Origin: JASHUC01 sp035523875
Lineage (GTDB): Bacteria; Pseudomonadota; Gammaproteobacteria; Steroidobacterales; Steroidobacteraceae
Direction of reading: 5' to 3'
Assembly: GCA_035523875.1 (NCBI GenBank)
Contig: DATKPY010000036.1
Span: 62,001-126,000, forward strand
Length of the DNA stretch: 64,000 nt
A program made the translations under genes and the position numbers. Below, in pieces: positions 31,835-41,026 of the stretch. The first letter of the stretch is position 1. Each line of letters starts with the position of its first letter. The notes below the pieces were generated by a model. That model was not told where the DNA came from. It ran no database searches and saw only the letters and a program-made list of their open reading frames with translations.

Positions 31835-33832
31835 TCACGCGTGCAGCGAATAGTCGCTCTGGGTGCGTGCGTACTCGATGAAAAAATCGAGCGCCTGGGG
31901 ATTCCGCACCGCATCGCGGTTCGCCGCCTTGGCGAGCGCGACGCCCGCGAGGATCCGGCGCACCGGCACCTCCATCTTCTTGCCCGTGAGCGTGTAGGGA
32001 ATGTCCGGCACTGCGTAGATCTTGTCCGGCACGTGCCGCGGGGAGTACTCCTGGCGCAGCTTGGCGCGGATCCGCTCGATGAGCGGCTGATCGAGCGCGA
32101 CGCCGGACTTGAGCTGCACGAAGAGCGGCATGAAGAACTTCCCGCCCGGCAGGTCGAGATTGACGATGAGCGAGTCATCGAGCTCCGGAAGGAGCGCGAG
32201 CGAGCGGTAGATCTCCGCGGTGCCGATGCGGACCCCGTGGCGGTTGAGCGTCGCATCCGAGCGCCCGAGCACGTAGCAGCCGCCGCGATGGTTGATGCGG
32301 AAGAAATCCCCCTGGCGCCAGAAGCCCGGGAACTCCTGGAAGTACGATTCGCGGTAGCGCTCGAAATTCACGTCGTTCCAGAGAAAGACCGGCATCGAGG
32401 GCATAGGCTTCGTGATCACGAGCTCGCCCACCTGGTCGACGACGCTCTCGCCCACCTCGTTGAACGCGTGCGCTTCCACCCCGAGCATGCGCGCCTGGAT
32501 CTCCCCGGCGTACACCGGCAGCGTCGGCACCCCGGCGACGAACGCCGAGCAGATGTCCGTACCGCCGCTGCCGTTCTGCACCCACAGGTCGCTCTTCACG
32601 TTGCGGTAGAACCAGGCCATCACCTCGGGCGTGACGGGCGAGCCCGCAAGCATCACGGTGCGCAGGCTCGCGAGCCCGAAGCGGTCCTTCGGCACGACGC
32701 CGGCGTTGTCGAGGAGTGTCACGTACCCGGGATTCGCCCCGATGAGCGTCGCGCCGGACTCCTCGTACATTCTCCAGAGCGCATCGGGCTGCGGGTGCAT
32801 GAGGCTGCCGTCGTAGAGCACCGGCACCACATCGGCCACCAGGCAGCTCACGAGGAAGTTCCACATCATCCAGCCGGTGGTCGTGTAGAAGAACAGCCGC
32901 TCCCCGGGACGCATGTCCATCTGGAAATGGATCGCCTTCAGCTGCTCGAGCAGGATCCCGCCGTGGCTGTGCACGATCGCTTTGGGGAGCCCGGTCGTGC
33001 CCGAGGAGAAGAGGATCCACAGCGGATGGCCGAACGGCACCTGCTCGAAGCGGAAGCGGCTCGCCGGCACGGGCGGATGATCGAGGAGATCGTTCCAGAA
33101 CAGCGTGTGCGCCGAGAGCGCGCGGCGCTCGCCGGGTTTCAAGTACGGCAGGCAGATCACCCGCTCGAGCGAGGGGAGCTCGGCGATGATCTTCGCGAGC
33201 TCCGCGCGCCGGTCGAACGGCTTCGCGGCGTAGTGGTAGCCGTCGACGCAGATGAGCACCTTCGGAGCGAGCTGCGTGAAGCGGTCGAGCACCCCGCGCG
33301 TGCCGAACTCCGGGCCGCAGCTCGTCCAGATGGCACCGATGCTCGTCGTTGCGAGCATCGCGATGAGGGTCTCGGGGATGTTCGGCAGGTAGCCTGCCAC
33401 GCGATCCCCGGGGCGCACGCCGAGCTCGCGCAGTTGCGTGGCGAGGATGCGGACCTTGGCGCCGAGCTCCTCCCAGGAAAGACGCGTGAGCGGGATGCGC
33501 TCGGCCAGGTGGTAGACCGCATCCGCACCGGGGCGCTCGTGCTTGAGCGCGTGCTCGGCGTAGTTGAGCCGCGCCCCCGGGAACCACTGAGCGCCGGGCA
33601 TCTCGCGGTGCCCGAGCACCCGCTCGTAAGGGGCGGAGGCCTGAACTCGGTAGTACTCCCAGATCGAGGCCCAGAACGCCTCGAGCTCATCGACCGACCA
33701 GCGCCAGAGCTCATCGTACGTCTCGAACGAGAGGCGCCGCGTGCGCTCGAGCCAGCGCATGTAGGCCGTGAGGTTCGACCGCTCGACCCACTCGGGGCTC
33801 GGCGTCCAGAGGAGATCGCCTTCTTTGACCAT
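31835..33832 (-). CDS. acetoacetyl-CoA synthetase
   Basis: A 665-residue acyl-adenylate-forming enzyme with the acetoacetyl-CoA synthetase plan: N-terminal RLSFETYDELWRWSVD and GAQWFPGARLNYAEHAL, ATP-binding LFSSGTTGLPKAIVHSHGG, TTTGWMMWNFL, GSGGTDICSAFV, the hinge LGRSDATLNRHGVRIG, and the C-terminal Lys in YTLTGKKMEVPVRR. It converts acetoacetate with CoA and ATP to acetoacetyl-CoA. The gene lies 51 bases downstream of an MFS gene, suggesting uptake plus activation of a short keto acid such as acetoacetate. ATG 33832 is the start used. Confidence 0.92.
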   Translation of the reverse strand: MVKEGDLLWTPSPEWVERSNLTAYMRWLERTRRLSFETYDELWRWSVDELEAFWASIWEYYRVQASAPYERVLGHREMPGAQWFPGARLNYAEHALKHERPGADAVYHLAERIPLTRLSWEELGAKVRILATQLRELGVRPGDRVAGYLPNIPETLIAMLATTSIGAIWTSCGPEFGTRGVLDRFTQLAPKVLICVDGYHYAAKPFDRRAELAKIIAELPSLERVICLPYLKPGERRALSAHTLFWNDLLDHPPVPASRFRFEQVPFGHPLWILFSSGTTGLPKAIVHSHGGILLEQLKAIHFQMDMRPGERLFFYTTTGWMMWNFLVSCLVADVVPVLYDGSLMHPQPDALWRMYEESGATLIGANPGYVTLLDNAGVVPKDRFGLASLRTVMLAGSPVTPEVMAWFYRNVKSDLWVQNGSGGTDICSAFVAGVPTLPVYAGEIQARMLGVEAHAFNEVGESVVDQVGELVITKPMPSMPVFLWNDVNFERYRESYFQEFPGFWRQGDFFRINHRGGCYVLGRSDATLNRHGVRIGTAEIYRSLALLPELDDSLIVNLDLPGGKFFMPLFVQLKSGVALDQPLIERIRAKLRQEYSPRHVPDKIYAVPDIPYTLTGKKMEVPVRRILAGVALAKAANRDAVRNPQALDFFIEYARTQSDYSLHA

Positions 33833-33883
33833 GAGAGCTTTCGATTCGTGGCTGCAGGGGATTGTGCGCGCGGCGGGAGGTCC

Positions 33884-35188
33884 CTACGGGGGGTTCACGG
33901 CGACGGCGGGCGCGACCGCGCGCGCGCCGCGCACCGGCGGGCGCACGAGCAGGAGCGCAATGGCGCCCACGAAGCACCACGCGGCGAGCGCGTAGAAGGT
34001 GGGCGCGTAACTCCCGAGCTTGTCATACACCACGCCTCCGATGTTCGAGGCGAAGAAGCTGATCACGGTGTTCACCCCCCCGGCGACCCCTGCGGCGGCG
34101 GCGAAGGCTTCGGTGCCGAAGTAGTTGCCGATCGTCGTCATCATTCCGACGATGCAGCCGCCCCACCCGACGCCGATGCAGAGAGAGAATAGATACAGCT
34201 CGAGCATGCCGTGCGGTCGGATCACCAGGATGAAGCCGAGGCCAAAGAACGCAGAGGTGATCGCCCAGATGTAACGCGGATCGAGGCGATCGCCGAACAG
34301 CGCGAGCGGCGCCTTCCCGAGCAGGGCGGATCCTGAGGTGATGCTCAACGCAAGCGCCGCCTGGGTGGACCCGAAGCCGAGATCGTGGAGATGGAGCTTC
34401 CCCTGGGCGAGGAACAGTGTGTAGCCCGCACTGCCACCGCAGAGCGCGAGAACCATGATCCAGTACTTGCCCGAGCGCAGCACCTCGGCGAACGTCCAGC
34501 GCTCCTCGGTGATGAACGGCGGGCGCCGCGTGCCGGTGCCGCCCGGCGCACCCGCTGCCGGCAGCGGGGCTTCTGCTCCATACGCCACCTGCCCGAGATC
34601 CGACGGCCGATTACGGATCAATGCCGCCGCGAGGAGCGTGGAGATCACCGCGAGGGCCGCATAGAGCCACCATCCGGCGCGCCAGTCGCCGCCGTTCGCT
34701 CGAATGATCCAATCGAGTGCCAGCGGCGCGACGATGCCTCCGATGGCGCCGCCCGAGTAGATGATCGCGATTGCGAGTCCTCGCTGACGCACGAACCAGA
34801 GCATCGCGCCGGGCTGCGTCCCGAAGACGCCCCCCGCGCACACGCCGCACGCGACCATGACCCCGAAGGCGAGGGTCGCGGCGATTGCGCTGTGCACGAC
34901 GGTCGCCATCAAGAGGCACCCGCCGAGGATCAGCAGACTTCCGAGTACGACCGTGCCGCGCACGCCGATCCAGCGCACGAGCACGGCGATCAGCACCCCC
35001 GGTAGGGCCGACATGACGATGTACAGCGAGTACGGCAGGCCGGCCAGGGTGCGCGAAAGGTGCATCTGCTGCGCCATGGCGGCGTTCATGACCGGCGAGC
35101 CGTACGCCGCGAACCCGAGATTGATGAAAACGATCACCCAGAAAACGGCGACCAGCTTCCACCCGTAAAAGCCGCTCTGTGCCGACAT
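33884..35188 (-). CDS. MFS transporter, oxalate/formate antiporter or monocarboxylate type
   Basis: A 434-residue major facilitator with about twelve membrane segments and a cytoplasmic loop between TM6 and TM7 (RPPFITEERWTFAEVLRSGKYW). The pattern YGSPVMNAAMAQQMHLSR, GGVFGTQPGAMLWFV and NYFGTEAFAAAAGVAGG matches the oxalate/formate antiporter-like and monocarboxylate branch. ATG 35188 is chosen for its GGAGAGACC ribosome site rather than the in-frame codon at 35209. It is 51 bases upstream of acetoacetyl-CoA synthetase, so acetoacetate or a related acid is a reasonable substrate guess. The rhomboid gene diverges upstream. Confidence 0.9.
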   Translation of the reverse strand: MSAQSGFYGWKLVAVFWVIVFINLGFAAYGSPVMNAAMAQQMHLSRTLAGLPYSLYIVMSALPGVLIAVLVRWIGVRGTVVLGSLLILGGCLLMATVVHSAIAATLAFGVMVACGVCAGGVFGTQPGAMLWFVRQRGLAIAIIYSGGAIGGIVAPLALDWIIRANGGDWRAGWWLYAALAVISTLLAAALIRNRPSDLGQVAYGAEAPLPAAGAPGGTGTRRPPFITEERWTFAEVLRSGKYWIMVLALCGGSAGYTLFLAQGKLHLHDLGFGSTQAALALSITSGSALLGKAPLALFGDRLDPRYIWAITSAFFGLGFILVIRPHGMLELYLFSLCIGVGWGGCIVGMMTTIGNYFGTEAFAAAAGVAGGVNTVISFFASNIGGVVYDKLGSYAPTFYALAAWCFVGAIALLLVRPPVRGARAVAPAVAVNPP

Positions 35189-35360
35189 GGTCTCTCCGAG
35201 CGCCCCCAACCCTCGCCGCGCGCGGCGGCCGCCGGCGCGCGCCCGGGGGTTTGCGCCCAGCGGCCACGCGCCACCCCGAGCGCACCCCGTGAGGCGCGAT
35301 TATTGCACGAACCGCGCCTCGGGCCGCGGGCGGTCACGCGAACACGGTAAGATTGCCCCG

Positions 35361-35987
35361 ATGTTCTCCAATCTGCCGCGCGCGACGCGGGCGATCCTCG
35401 CCGCCAACATCATCATCTTCGCGCTCGAGTACGTGACGCGCGATGAGTACCTCGGGCTCTTCGCGCTGCAGCCGCTCGGGCCGTACTTTCATCCCTGGCA
35501 GCTCGTCACGTACGCGTTCCTGCACGGCGGCCTCGCGCACATCTTCTTCAATATGTTCGCGCTCTACATGTTCGGGCCGCAGCTCGAGCGCTTCTTCGGC
35601 AGCGGGCGCTTCACCGTCTACTACTTCGCATGCGTGATCGCGGCAGGCGCGACCCAGCTCGCCACCACTACGCTCACGGGCCTCGATGAGTCGACGATCG
35701 GCGCCTCGGGCGGGATCTTCGGGCTCCTGCTCGCCTTCGCGCTCTATTTCCCGCGACAGCGGATCATGCTGCTGCTGCCGCCGATTCCAATGCCGGCGTG
35801 GGTGTTCGTACTCGGCTACGGCATCATCGAGCTCACCTTCGGAGTCACCGGCAGAGAGCCGGGCGTCGCGCACTTTGCGCATCTCGGCGGCATGCTGGGC
35901 GGGGCGCTCGTGATCCTCTACTGGCGCATCCGCGACCGCACGGTGCGCCCTCACGAACGCGGGCCGCGCTCACCGTGGGACGGATGA
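35361..35987 (+). CDS. rhomboid family intramembrane serine protease
   Basis: A 208-residue six-helix rhomboid. The nucleophile is Ser116 in IGASGGIFGLL and the base His174 in FAHLGG; the loop-1 WQLVTYAFLHGGLAHIFFNM carries the conserved HxxxN-type segment, and the region FYRF-like FFGSGRF lies before TM3. Rhomboids cleave substrates within the membrane. It stands alone, diverging from the MFS-acetoacetyl-CoA synthetase unit, with the ABC cluster starting 173 bases downstream. No specific substrate can be inferred. Confidence 0.93.
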   Translation: MFSNLPRATRAILAANIIIFALEYVTRDEYLGLFALQPLGPYFHPWQLVTYAFLHGGLAHIFFNMFALYMFGPQLERFFGSGRFTVYYFACVIAAGATQLATTTLTGLDESTIGASGGIFGLLLAFALYFPRQRIMLLLPPIPMPAWVFVLGYGIIELTFGVTGREPGVAHFAHLGGMLGGALVILYWRIRDRTVRPHERGPRSPWDG

Positions 35988-36160
35988 TCGCGCCGCGGCT
36001 TGAATTTCGAGCTTGTTCTTGTCCACAATCCGCGCCGGCCGAGCGGCACCGGCGCCCGCGACGGACGTCTCAATTTTGATGCGTCCGGCAGGGGTCCGGT
36101 CCGCGAGCGCGAACGGCGCCGGGAACTTTTGACCTCGAGCGTTCTCTAGACCTGCGATCC

Positions 36161-37084
36161 ATGATCAGAACCGAACATCTCTGCAAGCGGTACGAGTCGC
36201 TCACGGCGGTCGACGATGTGAGTTTCACGGTCGGCCCCGGCGAGGTGCTCGGCTTCCTCGGGCCGAACGGCGCGGGCAAGACCACGACCATGCGGATGCT
36301 CGCGGGGTTCATCACGCCCACCTCCGGCAAGGCGAGCATCTGCGGCCACGACGTGGAGGATGATGCGCTCGCCGCCAAGACCTGCTTGGGCTATCTGCCG
36401 GAAGGTGCGCCGCTCTACGGGGAGATGACCGTGCGCGGCTTTCTCGAGTTCATCGCGGATCTGCGCGGGCTCGAGGGTGCGCGGCGCCAGAGCCGCCTGG
36501 GCTACGTGATCGGACGGCTCCAGCTCGAAGCGGTGCTCGAGCAGACCATCGAGACGCTCTCGAAGGGCTTCCGGCGGCGCGTCGGGCTTGCGCAGGCCAT
36601 CATCCACGATCCGCCGGTGCTGATCCTCGATGAGCCGACCGACGGGCTCGATCCCAACCAGAAGCACGAGGTGCGCGATCTCATCAACGAGATGGCGCGC
36701 GACAAGATCATCGTGATCTCCACCCACATTCTCGAGGAGGTCGAGGCCGTGTGCGACCGCGCGATCATCATCGCGCGCGGCCGCATCGTCGCCGACGATT
36801 CCCCGCAGCGACTCGCCGCGAAGTCGCGCTACCACAATGCCGTGTCGATGCGGCTCGAGCGGGCCGAGGAGGTCGCCTCGCTCCGTGCGGCGGTGGCGGC
36901 ACTTCCGACGGTCGCGGAGGTGGAGGTGAGCGAGCGCGAGCTCAAGTTGACGGCGCTCCCGCGCGCCGGCTCCACGATCCTGCCGGCGGTGAGCGAGGTG
37001 GCCGCGCGGCAGGGATTCGCGCTCAAGGAGCTGCACCTCGAGTCGGGTCGGCTCGACGAAGTGTTCCGCACCATCACGGCCTAG
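36161..37084 (+). CDS. ABC transporter ATP-binding protein (GldA/NosF-like)
   Basis: A 307-residue ATPase. Walker A is GPNGAGKTTT (34-43), the signature is LSKGFRRRVGLAQA, Walker B VLILDEPTDGLD, with a switch His in STHILEEVE. A C-terminal extension of about 85 residues is usual for ABC-2 export ATPases. It is the first of four tightly spaced genes: ATPase, permease (15 bases later), a Gld-type auxiliary protein, and a DUF4340 protein. The set resembles the GldA-GldF-GldG group of ABC exporters, whose cargo in non-gliding bacteria is not known. Confidence 0.93.
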   Translation: MIRTEHLCKRYESLTAVDDVSFTVGPGEVLGFLGPNGAGKTTTMRMLAGFITPTSGKASICGHDVEDDALAAKTCLGYLPEGAPLYGEMTVRGFLEFIADLRGLEGARRQSRLGYVIGRLQLEAVLEQTIETLSKGFRRRVGLAQAIIHDPPVLILDEPTDGLDPNQKHEVRDLINEMARDKIIVISTHILEEVEAVCDRAIIIARGRIVADDSPQRLAAKSRYHNAVSMRLERAEEVASLRAAVAALPTVAEVEVSERELKLTALPRAGSTILPAVSEVAARQGFALKELHLESGRLDEVFRTITA

Positions 37085-37099
37085 AGAGAGGCGCCAACC

Positions 37100-37834
37100 A
37101 TGCGCAACGTGGCCATCGTCATGCGCCGCGAGCTCGGCAGCTATTTCGCGACCCCGCTCGCGTACATCTTCATCTTCATCTTTCTCGTGCTCGCGAGCTG
37201 GTTCACGTTCTACCTGGGCGGCTTCTACGAGCGCGGCCAGGCCGACCTCGATCCGTTCTTCAACTTCCATCCCTGGCTGTACCTGTTTCTGATCCCGGCC
37301 CTGTCGATGCGGCTGTGGGCCGAGGAGCGCAAGAGCGGCAGCATCGAGCTCCTGATGACCCAGCCGCTCACGCTCTGGCAGGCCGTCCTCGGCAAGTTTC
37401 TCGCCGCCTGGCTGTTCGCCGGAGTCGCTCTCGCGCTCACCTTTCCGCTCTGGATCACCGTCAACTATCTCGGCCATCCCGACAACGGGGCGATCCTGGC
37501 CGCCTATCTCGGCAGCTTTCTGCTCGCGGCCGGCTTTCTCGCGGTGGGCTCGTGCATGTCGGCGCTCACGCGCAACCAGGTGGTCGCGTTCATCCTGGGC
37601 GTGGTCGCCTGCTTCGTGCTGCTGCTCGCGGGCTATCCGATGGTGCTCGATGCCTTCCACGCCTGGCTCCCGGAGGTGGTGGTGGATGCGATTGCCTCGC
37701 TCTCCTTCCTCACCCACTACGATTCGATCGCGAAGGGCGTGCTCGACGTGCGGGACCTGCTCTATTTCGCGATGCTGATCGCCTATTTCCTCATCGCGAC
37801 CGCCGTCGTGCTCGACGTGCGCAAGGCGGACTAG
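37100..37834 (+). CDS. ABC-2 type permease (GldF-like)
   Basis: A 244-residue integral membrane protein with about six segments, starting MRNVAIVMRRELGSYFATPLAYIFIFIFL. The amphipathic N-terminal helix, the cytoplasmic WAEERKSGSIELLMTQPLTLWQ segment and the GSCMSALTRNQVVAFILG region match the ABC-2 permease subfamily that includes GldF and NosY. It follows the ATPase by 15 bases and precedes the auxiliary protein by 17, consistent with one operon encoding a two-component exporter. Confidence 0.92.
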   Translation: MRNVAIVMRRELGSYFATPLAYIFIFIFLVLASWFTFYLGGFYERGQADLDPFFNFHPWLYLFLIPALSMRLWAEERKSGSIELLMTQPLTLWQAVLGKFLAAWLFAGVALALTFPLWITVNYLGHPDNGAILAAYLGSFLLAAGFLAVGSCMSALTRNQVVAFILGVVACFVLLLAGYPMVLDAFHAWLPEVVVDAIASLSFLTHYDSIAKGVLDVRDLLYFAMLIAYFLIATAVVLDVRKAD

Positions 37835-37851
37835 CGCTTCATGAGGCTGCC

Positions 37852-39816
37852 ATGAATAAACGCATGACCTTGGGCGGCGGGGCGCTCGCCGCGCTCGCCC
37901 TGCTCTTCGCCGGCATCACGATCCTCGCCGGCACGGTGCTGCGCGGCTGGCGGATCGATCTCACGCAGAACCACCTCTACACGACCGCGCCGGGCACCGA
38001 CCGGATCCTTGCCGGATTGAAGGAGCCGATCAACCTCTACTTCTATTACAGCTCCGAGGCCGCCGATCAGATCCCGCAGGTGAAGACCTACGCCGGGCGC
38101 GTGCGCGATCTGCTCGAGGAGCTCGCGGCGCGCTCGCACGGAATGTTGCGCCTGCACGTGATCGATCCGCAGCCGTTCTCCGAGGATGAGGACCGGGCGA
38201 CCGAGCTCGGCGTGCGCCCCGTGCCGCTCGGCACCGGCAACGCCAATCTTTACTTCGGACTCGCCGGCACCAACTCGACCGACGGCAAGGCTGCGATTCC
38301 GTTCCTCGATCCCAACAAGGAGCAGTTTCTCGAATACGACGTGATGAAAGTCGTCTATCAGCTCGCGACCCCGAAGAAACCCGTGGTCGGGTGGCTCTCC
38401 ACGCTGCCGATGGAAGGCGGCTTCGATCCCCAGGCCTCCCAGCCGCGCGAGCCGTGGGTGGTGTTCGAGCAGGCGCAACAGCTCTTCGACGTGCGCACGC
38501 TCGATCCGCAAGTGACTCGCATCGACCCGGACGTGAGCGTGCTCGTGCTGGTGCACCCGAAGGGTCTTTCCCCGGCGACCCTGTACGCGATCGACCAGTA
38601 CGCGCTCAACGGTGGGCACATCCTCGCCTTCGTCGACCCGATCGCCGAGCAGGACAACTCCGCCGCCGACCCCTCGAACCCGGTGGCCGCGATGACCGCC
38701 GACCGTTCCTCGCACCTCGAGCCGCTGCTGCACGCCTGGGGCGTCAATTTCAATCCGCGCGAGGTCGTGGGCGATGCCGACCACGCCCTCAACGTGACGG
38801 TGCGCGAGGGCGAGGCGCCCGTGCGCCATCTCGGCATTCTGGGCCTCGATCAGTCGAGCTTCGCAACGAAAGACGTGATCACCCAGGGGCTCTCGCAGAT
38901 CAACTTCGCAACCGCCGGTGACCTCGAGCCGGTGAAGGGCTCGGGCGTCACTTTCGAGCCGCTCATCGAGTCGAGCACCGACTCGGCGCTCATTCCCGCG
39001 CAGCGCTTCATGATGCTCACCGACCCGGCGAGCCTCGAGGACGGTTTTCATCCGACCGGCAAGCGCTACACGATCGCCGCTCGCGTGACCGGCAATGTGA
39101 AGACCGCCTTCCCGGACGGTCCCCCGCCCGGTGTGAAGCCGATTCCCGCAGTGACGCCGCTCAAGGCCTCGGTGAAGCCGCTCGAGCTCGTGGTCGTCGC
39201 CGACAGCGACGTGCTCGCCGATTTCCTCTGGGTGCGCGAGCAGAGTCTCTTCGGGCAGCGGATCGAGCAGCCCTGGGCGAACAACGGCGACTTCGTCTTC
39301 AACGCGCTCGACAATCTCACCGGCAGCGACGATCTGATCAGCGTGCGCGGACGGGCGGCGTACGCGCGGCCGTTCACGCGCGTCGAGGCACTGCGCGCCG
39401 TCGCCGACCAGCGCTTCCATTCCAAGGAGGAAGAGCTCGAAAACGAGCTGCGCCAGACGGAGGACAAGCTCGCGGCACTGCAGTCGAGTCGCAACGATAA
39501 GTCCGCGCTCATCCTCACGCCGCAGCAGGAGGAGGAGCTCGATCGCTTCCAGCAGGAGAAGCTCACCATCCGCAAGCAGCTGCGCCAGGTGCGCCTGAGC
39601 CTCGATGAGGACATCGATCGGCTCGGCAACACGCTCAAGATCATCAACATCATCGGGGTGCCGGTGCTGTTTGCGTTCGCGGCGCTGCTCATCGGCGGGC
39701 TGCGCAGGCGCCGCCGCCGCGCGCACAGCGCCACTCAGCCGACCGCGCCTTCCGGCACGGGCGCAGCGGCGCGCGCGCCCACGGGCTCCGCACACGGCAA
39801 AGGAGCGGGCGCATGA
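37852..39816 (+). CDS. GldG-like ABC transporter auxiliary protein
   Basis: A 654-residue membrane-anchored protein with an N-terminal segment (LAALALLFAGITILAG), a large periplasmic part, and a C-terminal segment (IIGVPVLFAFAALLIG) followed by an Arg-rich tail. The motif RIDLTQNHLYTTAPGTDRIL with a following YYSSEAA region is the classic GldG/ABC auxiliary start, and DPIAEQDNS, PWANNGDFVFNALDNLTGSDDLISVRGR mark the end of the domain. A coiled coil spans about residues 525-600 (KEEELENELRQTEDKL). ATG 37852 was chosen; the gene overlaps the next by four bases. Confidence 0.92.
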   Translation: MNKRMTLGGGALAALALLFAGITILAGTVLRGWRIDLTQNHLYTTAPGTDRILAGLKEPINLYFYYSSEAADQIPQVKTYAGRVRDLLEELAARSHGMLRLHVIDPQPFSEDEDRATELGVRPVPLGTGNANLYFGLAGTNSTDGKAAIPFLDPNKEQFLEYDVMKVVYQLATPKKPVVGWLSTLPMEGGFDPQASQPREPWVVFEQAQQLFDVRTLDPQVTRIDPDVSVLVLVHPKGLSPATLYAIDQYALNGGHILAFVDPIAEQDNSAADPSNPVAAMTADRSSHLEPLLHAWGVNFNPREVVGDADHALNVTVREGEAPVRHLGILGLDQSSFATKDVITQGLSQINFATAGDLEPVKGSGVTFEPLIESSTDSALIPAQRFMMLTDPASLEDGFHPTGKRYTIAARVTGNVKTAFPDGPPPGVKPIPAVTPLKASVKPLELVVVADSDVLADFLWVREQSLFGQRIEQPWANNGDFVFNALDNLTGSDDLISVRGRAAYARPFTRVEALRAVADQRFHSKEEELENELRQTEDKLAALQSSRNDKSALILTPQQEEELDRFQQEKLTIRKQLRQVRLSLDEDIDRLGNTLKIINIIGVPVLFAFAALLIGGLRRRRRRAHSATQPTAPSGTGAAARAPTGSAHGKGAGA

Positions 39817-40898
39817 TGACTCCGCGCCGACTCACCGTGCTCGCCGCGGTGAGCATTGCCGTGCTCGGGCTCGCCCTGTGGGTGACGCAGCGCCGTGCAA
39901 GCGAAGGCTCGACCAGCGCCGACGACGAGCCGCTCGCCATTCCCGGGCTGCGCGCCGCGCTCAACTCGGTGACCGAGGTGCGCATCGCCAAGGGCGATGG
40001 CACGCGCGCCACGCTCAAGAAGGGCGCGACTGACTGGACGGTTGGCGAGCGTGACTTTCCGGCCGACTCGAGCCTGGTGCGCAAGTTTCTGATCGATCTG
40101 TCCAATCTTCAGGTGGTCGAGCAGAAGACCAGCGATCCGGCGAGCTACGCCGAGCTCGGCGTCGAGGATGTGACCTCGCCCAAATCGAGCGGCACGCTGG
40201 TCGAGCTCGTCGAGCCCGCGAAGACCATTGGGCTCATCATCGGCAAGCCCTCCGGCATGAACTCGAGCTTCGTGCGGCTTGCGGGCGAGAAGCAAAGTCT
40301 GCTCGTCACCCCGCAGCTCATTCCGGAGTCGGATCCGCGCCGCTGGCTTCGGACCGCGGTCATCGACCTGCCGGAAAGCCGCGTCCGGGAGGTGCTCGTG
40401 CACCCCGCGAGCGGGCCGGAGTACACCGTGGTGCGCGCTTCCGCGCAACAGCTCAACTTCACCGTGCCGCGTCTGCCCAAGGGACGCGAGCTCATGGACC
40501 CCGGCGCGGCCGACCCGGTCGCGAGCGCGCTCGCCGGGCTCACCCTCGATGACGTGCGCAGCGCCGCGGCCGTGACGACACCCGGGCCCGAGCATGCCAC
40601 TTTCCGCACCTTCGACGGACTTACACTCGAGGTCACGGGCATCAAGGACGGCGACCGGCGGTTCCTCGCACTGCATGCGCAATCGGACTCCAAGGCGACG
40701 CAGTCCGAGGCGGAGCGGATCGATGCGCAGTGGGGCGGCCGCCAGGTCGAGGTGCTCGGCTACAAGTACGACTCGCTCTTCCGTCCGCTCGACCAGCTCC
40801 TCAAGGCGCCGCCGGTGCCAGCGAAATCCAAAGCGGCCAAGCACGCTGCGCACCGCACGCTCAACCTCGGGACGCCGGGCACCCACGCCTCGCCCTAG
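39813..40898 (+). CDS. DUF4340 domain protein of the Gld-type ABC cluster
   Basis: A 361-residue protein with a single N-terminal membrane anchor or signal (LTVLAAVSIAVLGLALWVTQ) and a mostly beta periplasmic domain. Features such as VTEVRIAKGDGTRATLKKGATDWTV, LIDLSNLQVVEQKTSDPASYAELGVED, and a WGGRQVEVLGYKYDSLF end fit DUF4340. It overlaps the GldG-like gene by four bases (ATGA) and closes the operon. DUF4340 proteins regularly accompany GldG-type ABC clusters in proteobacteria; their role is unknown. Confidence 0.9.
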   Translation: MMTPRRLTVLAAVSIAVLGLALWVTQRRASEGSTSADDEPLAIPGLRAALNSVTEVRIAKGDGTRATLKKGATDWTVGERDFPADSSLVRKFLIDLSNLQVVEQKTSDPASYAELGVEDVTSPKSSGTLVELVEPAKTIGLIIGKPSGMNSSFVRLAGEKQSLLVTPQLIPESDPRRWLRTAVIDLPESRVREVLVHPASGPEYTVVRASAQQLNFTVPRLPKGRELMDPGAADPVASALAGLTLDDVRSAAAVTTPGPEHATFRTFDGLTLEVTGIKDGDRRFLALHAQSDSKATQSEAERIDAQWGGRQVEVLGYKYDSLFRPLDQLLKAPPVPAKSKAAKHAAHRTLNLGTPGTHASP

Positions 40899-41026
40899 CC
40901 TCGCTCGCGCCTCACTCGCGCGCTATATTGGGGGCGGATCGCCCGACGCGCGCACCCCGCCCCCTGCGCGCGTTTGTGCCGGTGCGGGGCGCGCGCTCGA
41001 GGAGCACTCCCATTAGCAACCATGTC

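Noticed and set aside
31817..34192. A 791-residue plus-strand open frame
   Set aside because: It overlaps acetoacetyl-CoA synthetase and the MFS gene on the other strand and lacks any recognisable motif.
36751..37851. Upstream extension of the GldG-like protein
   Set aside because: It would read through the ATPase and permease genes in another frame; the protein proper starts at ATG 37852 next to the expected membrane segment.
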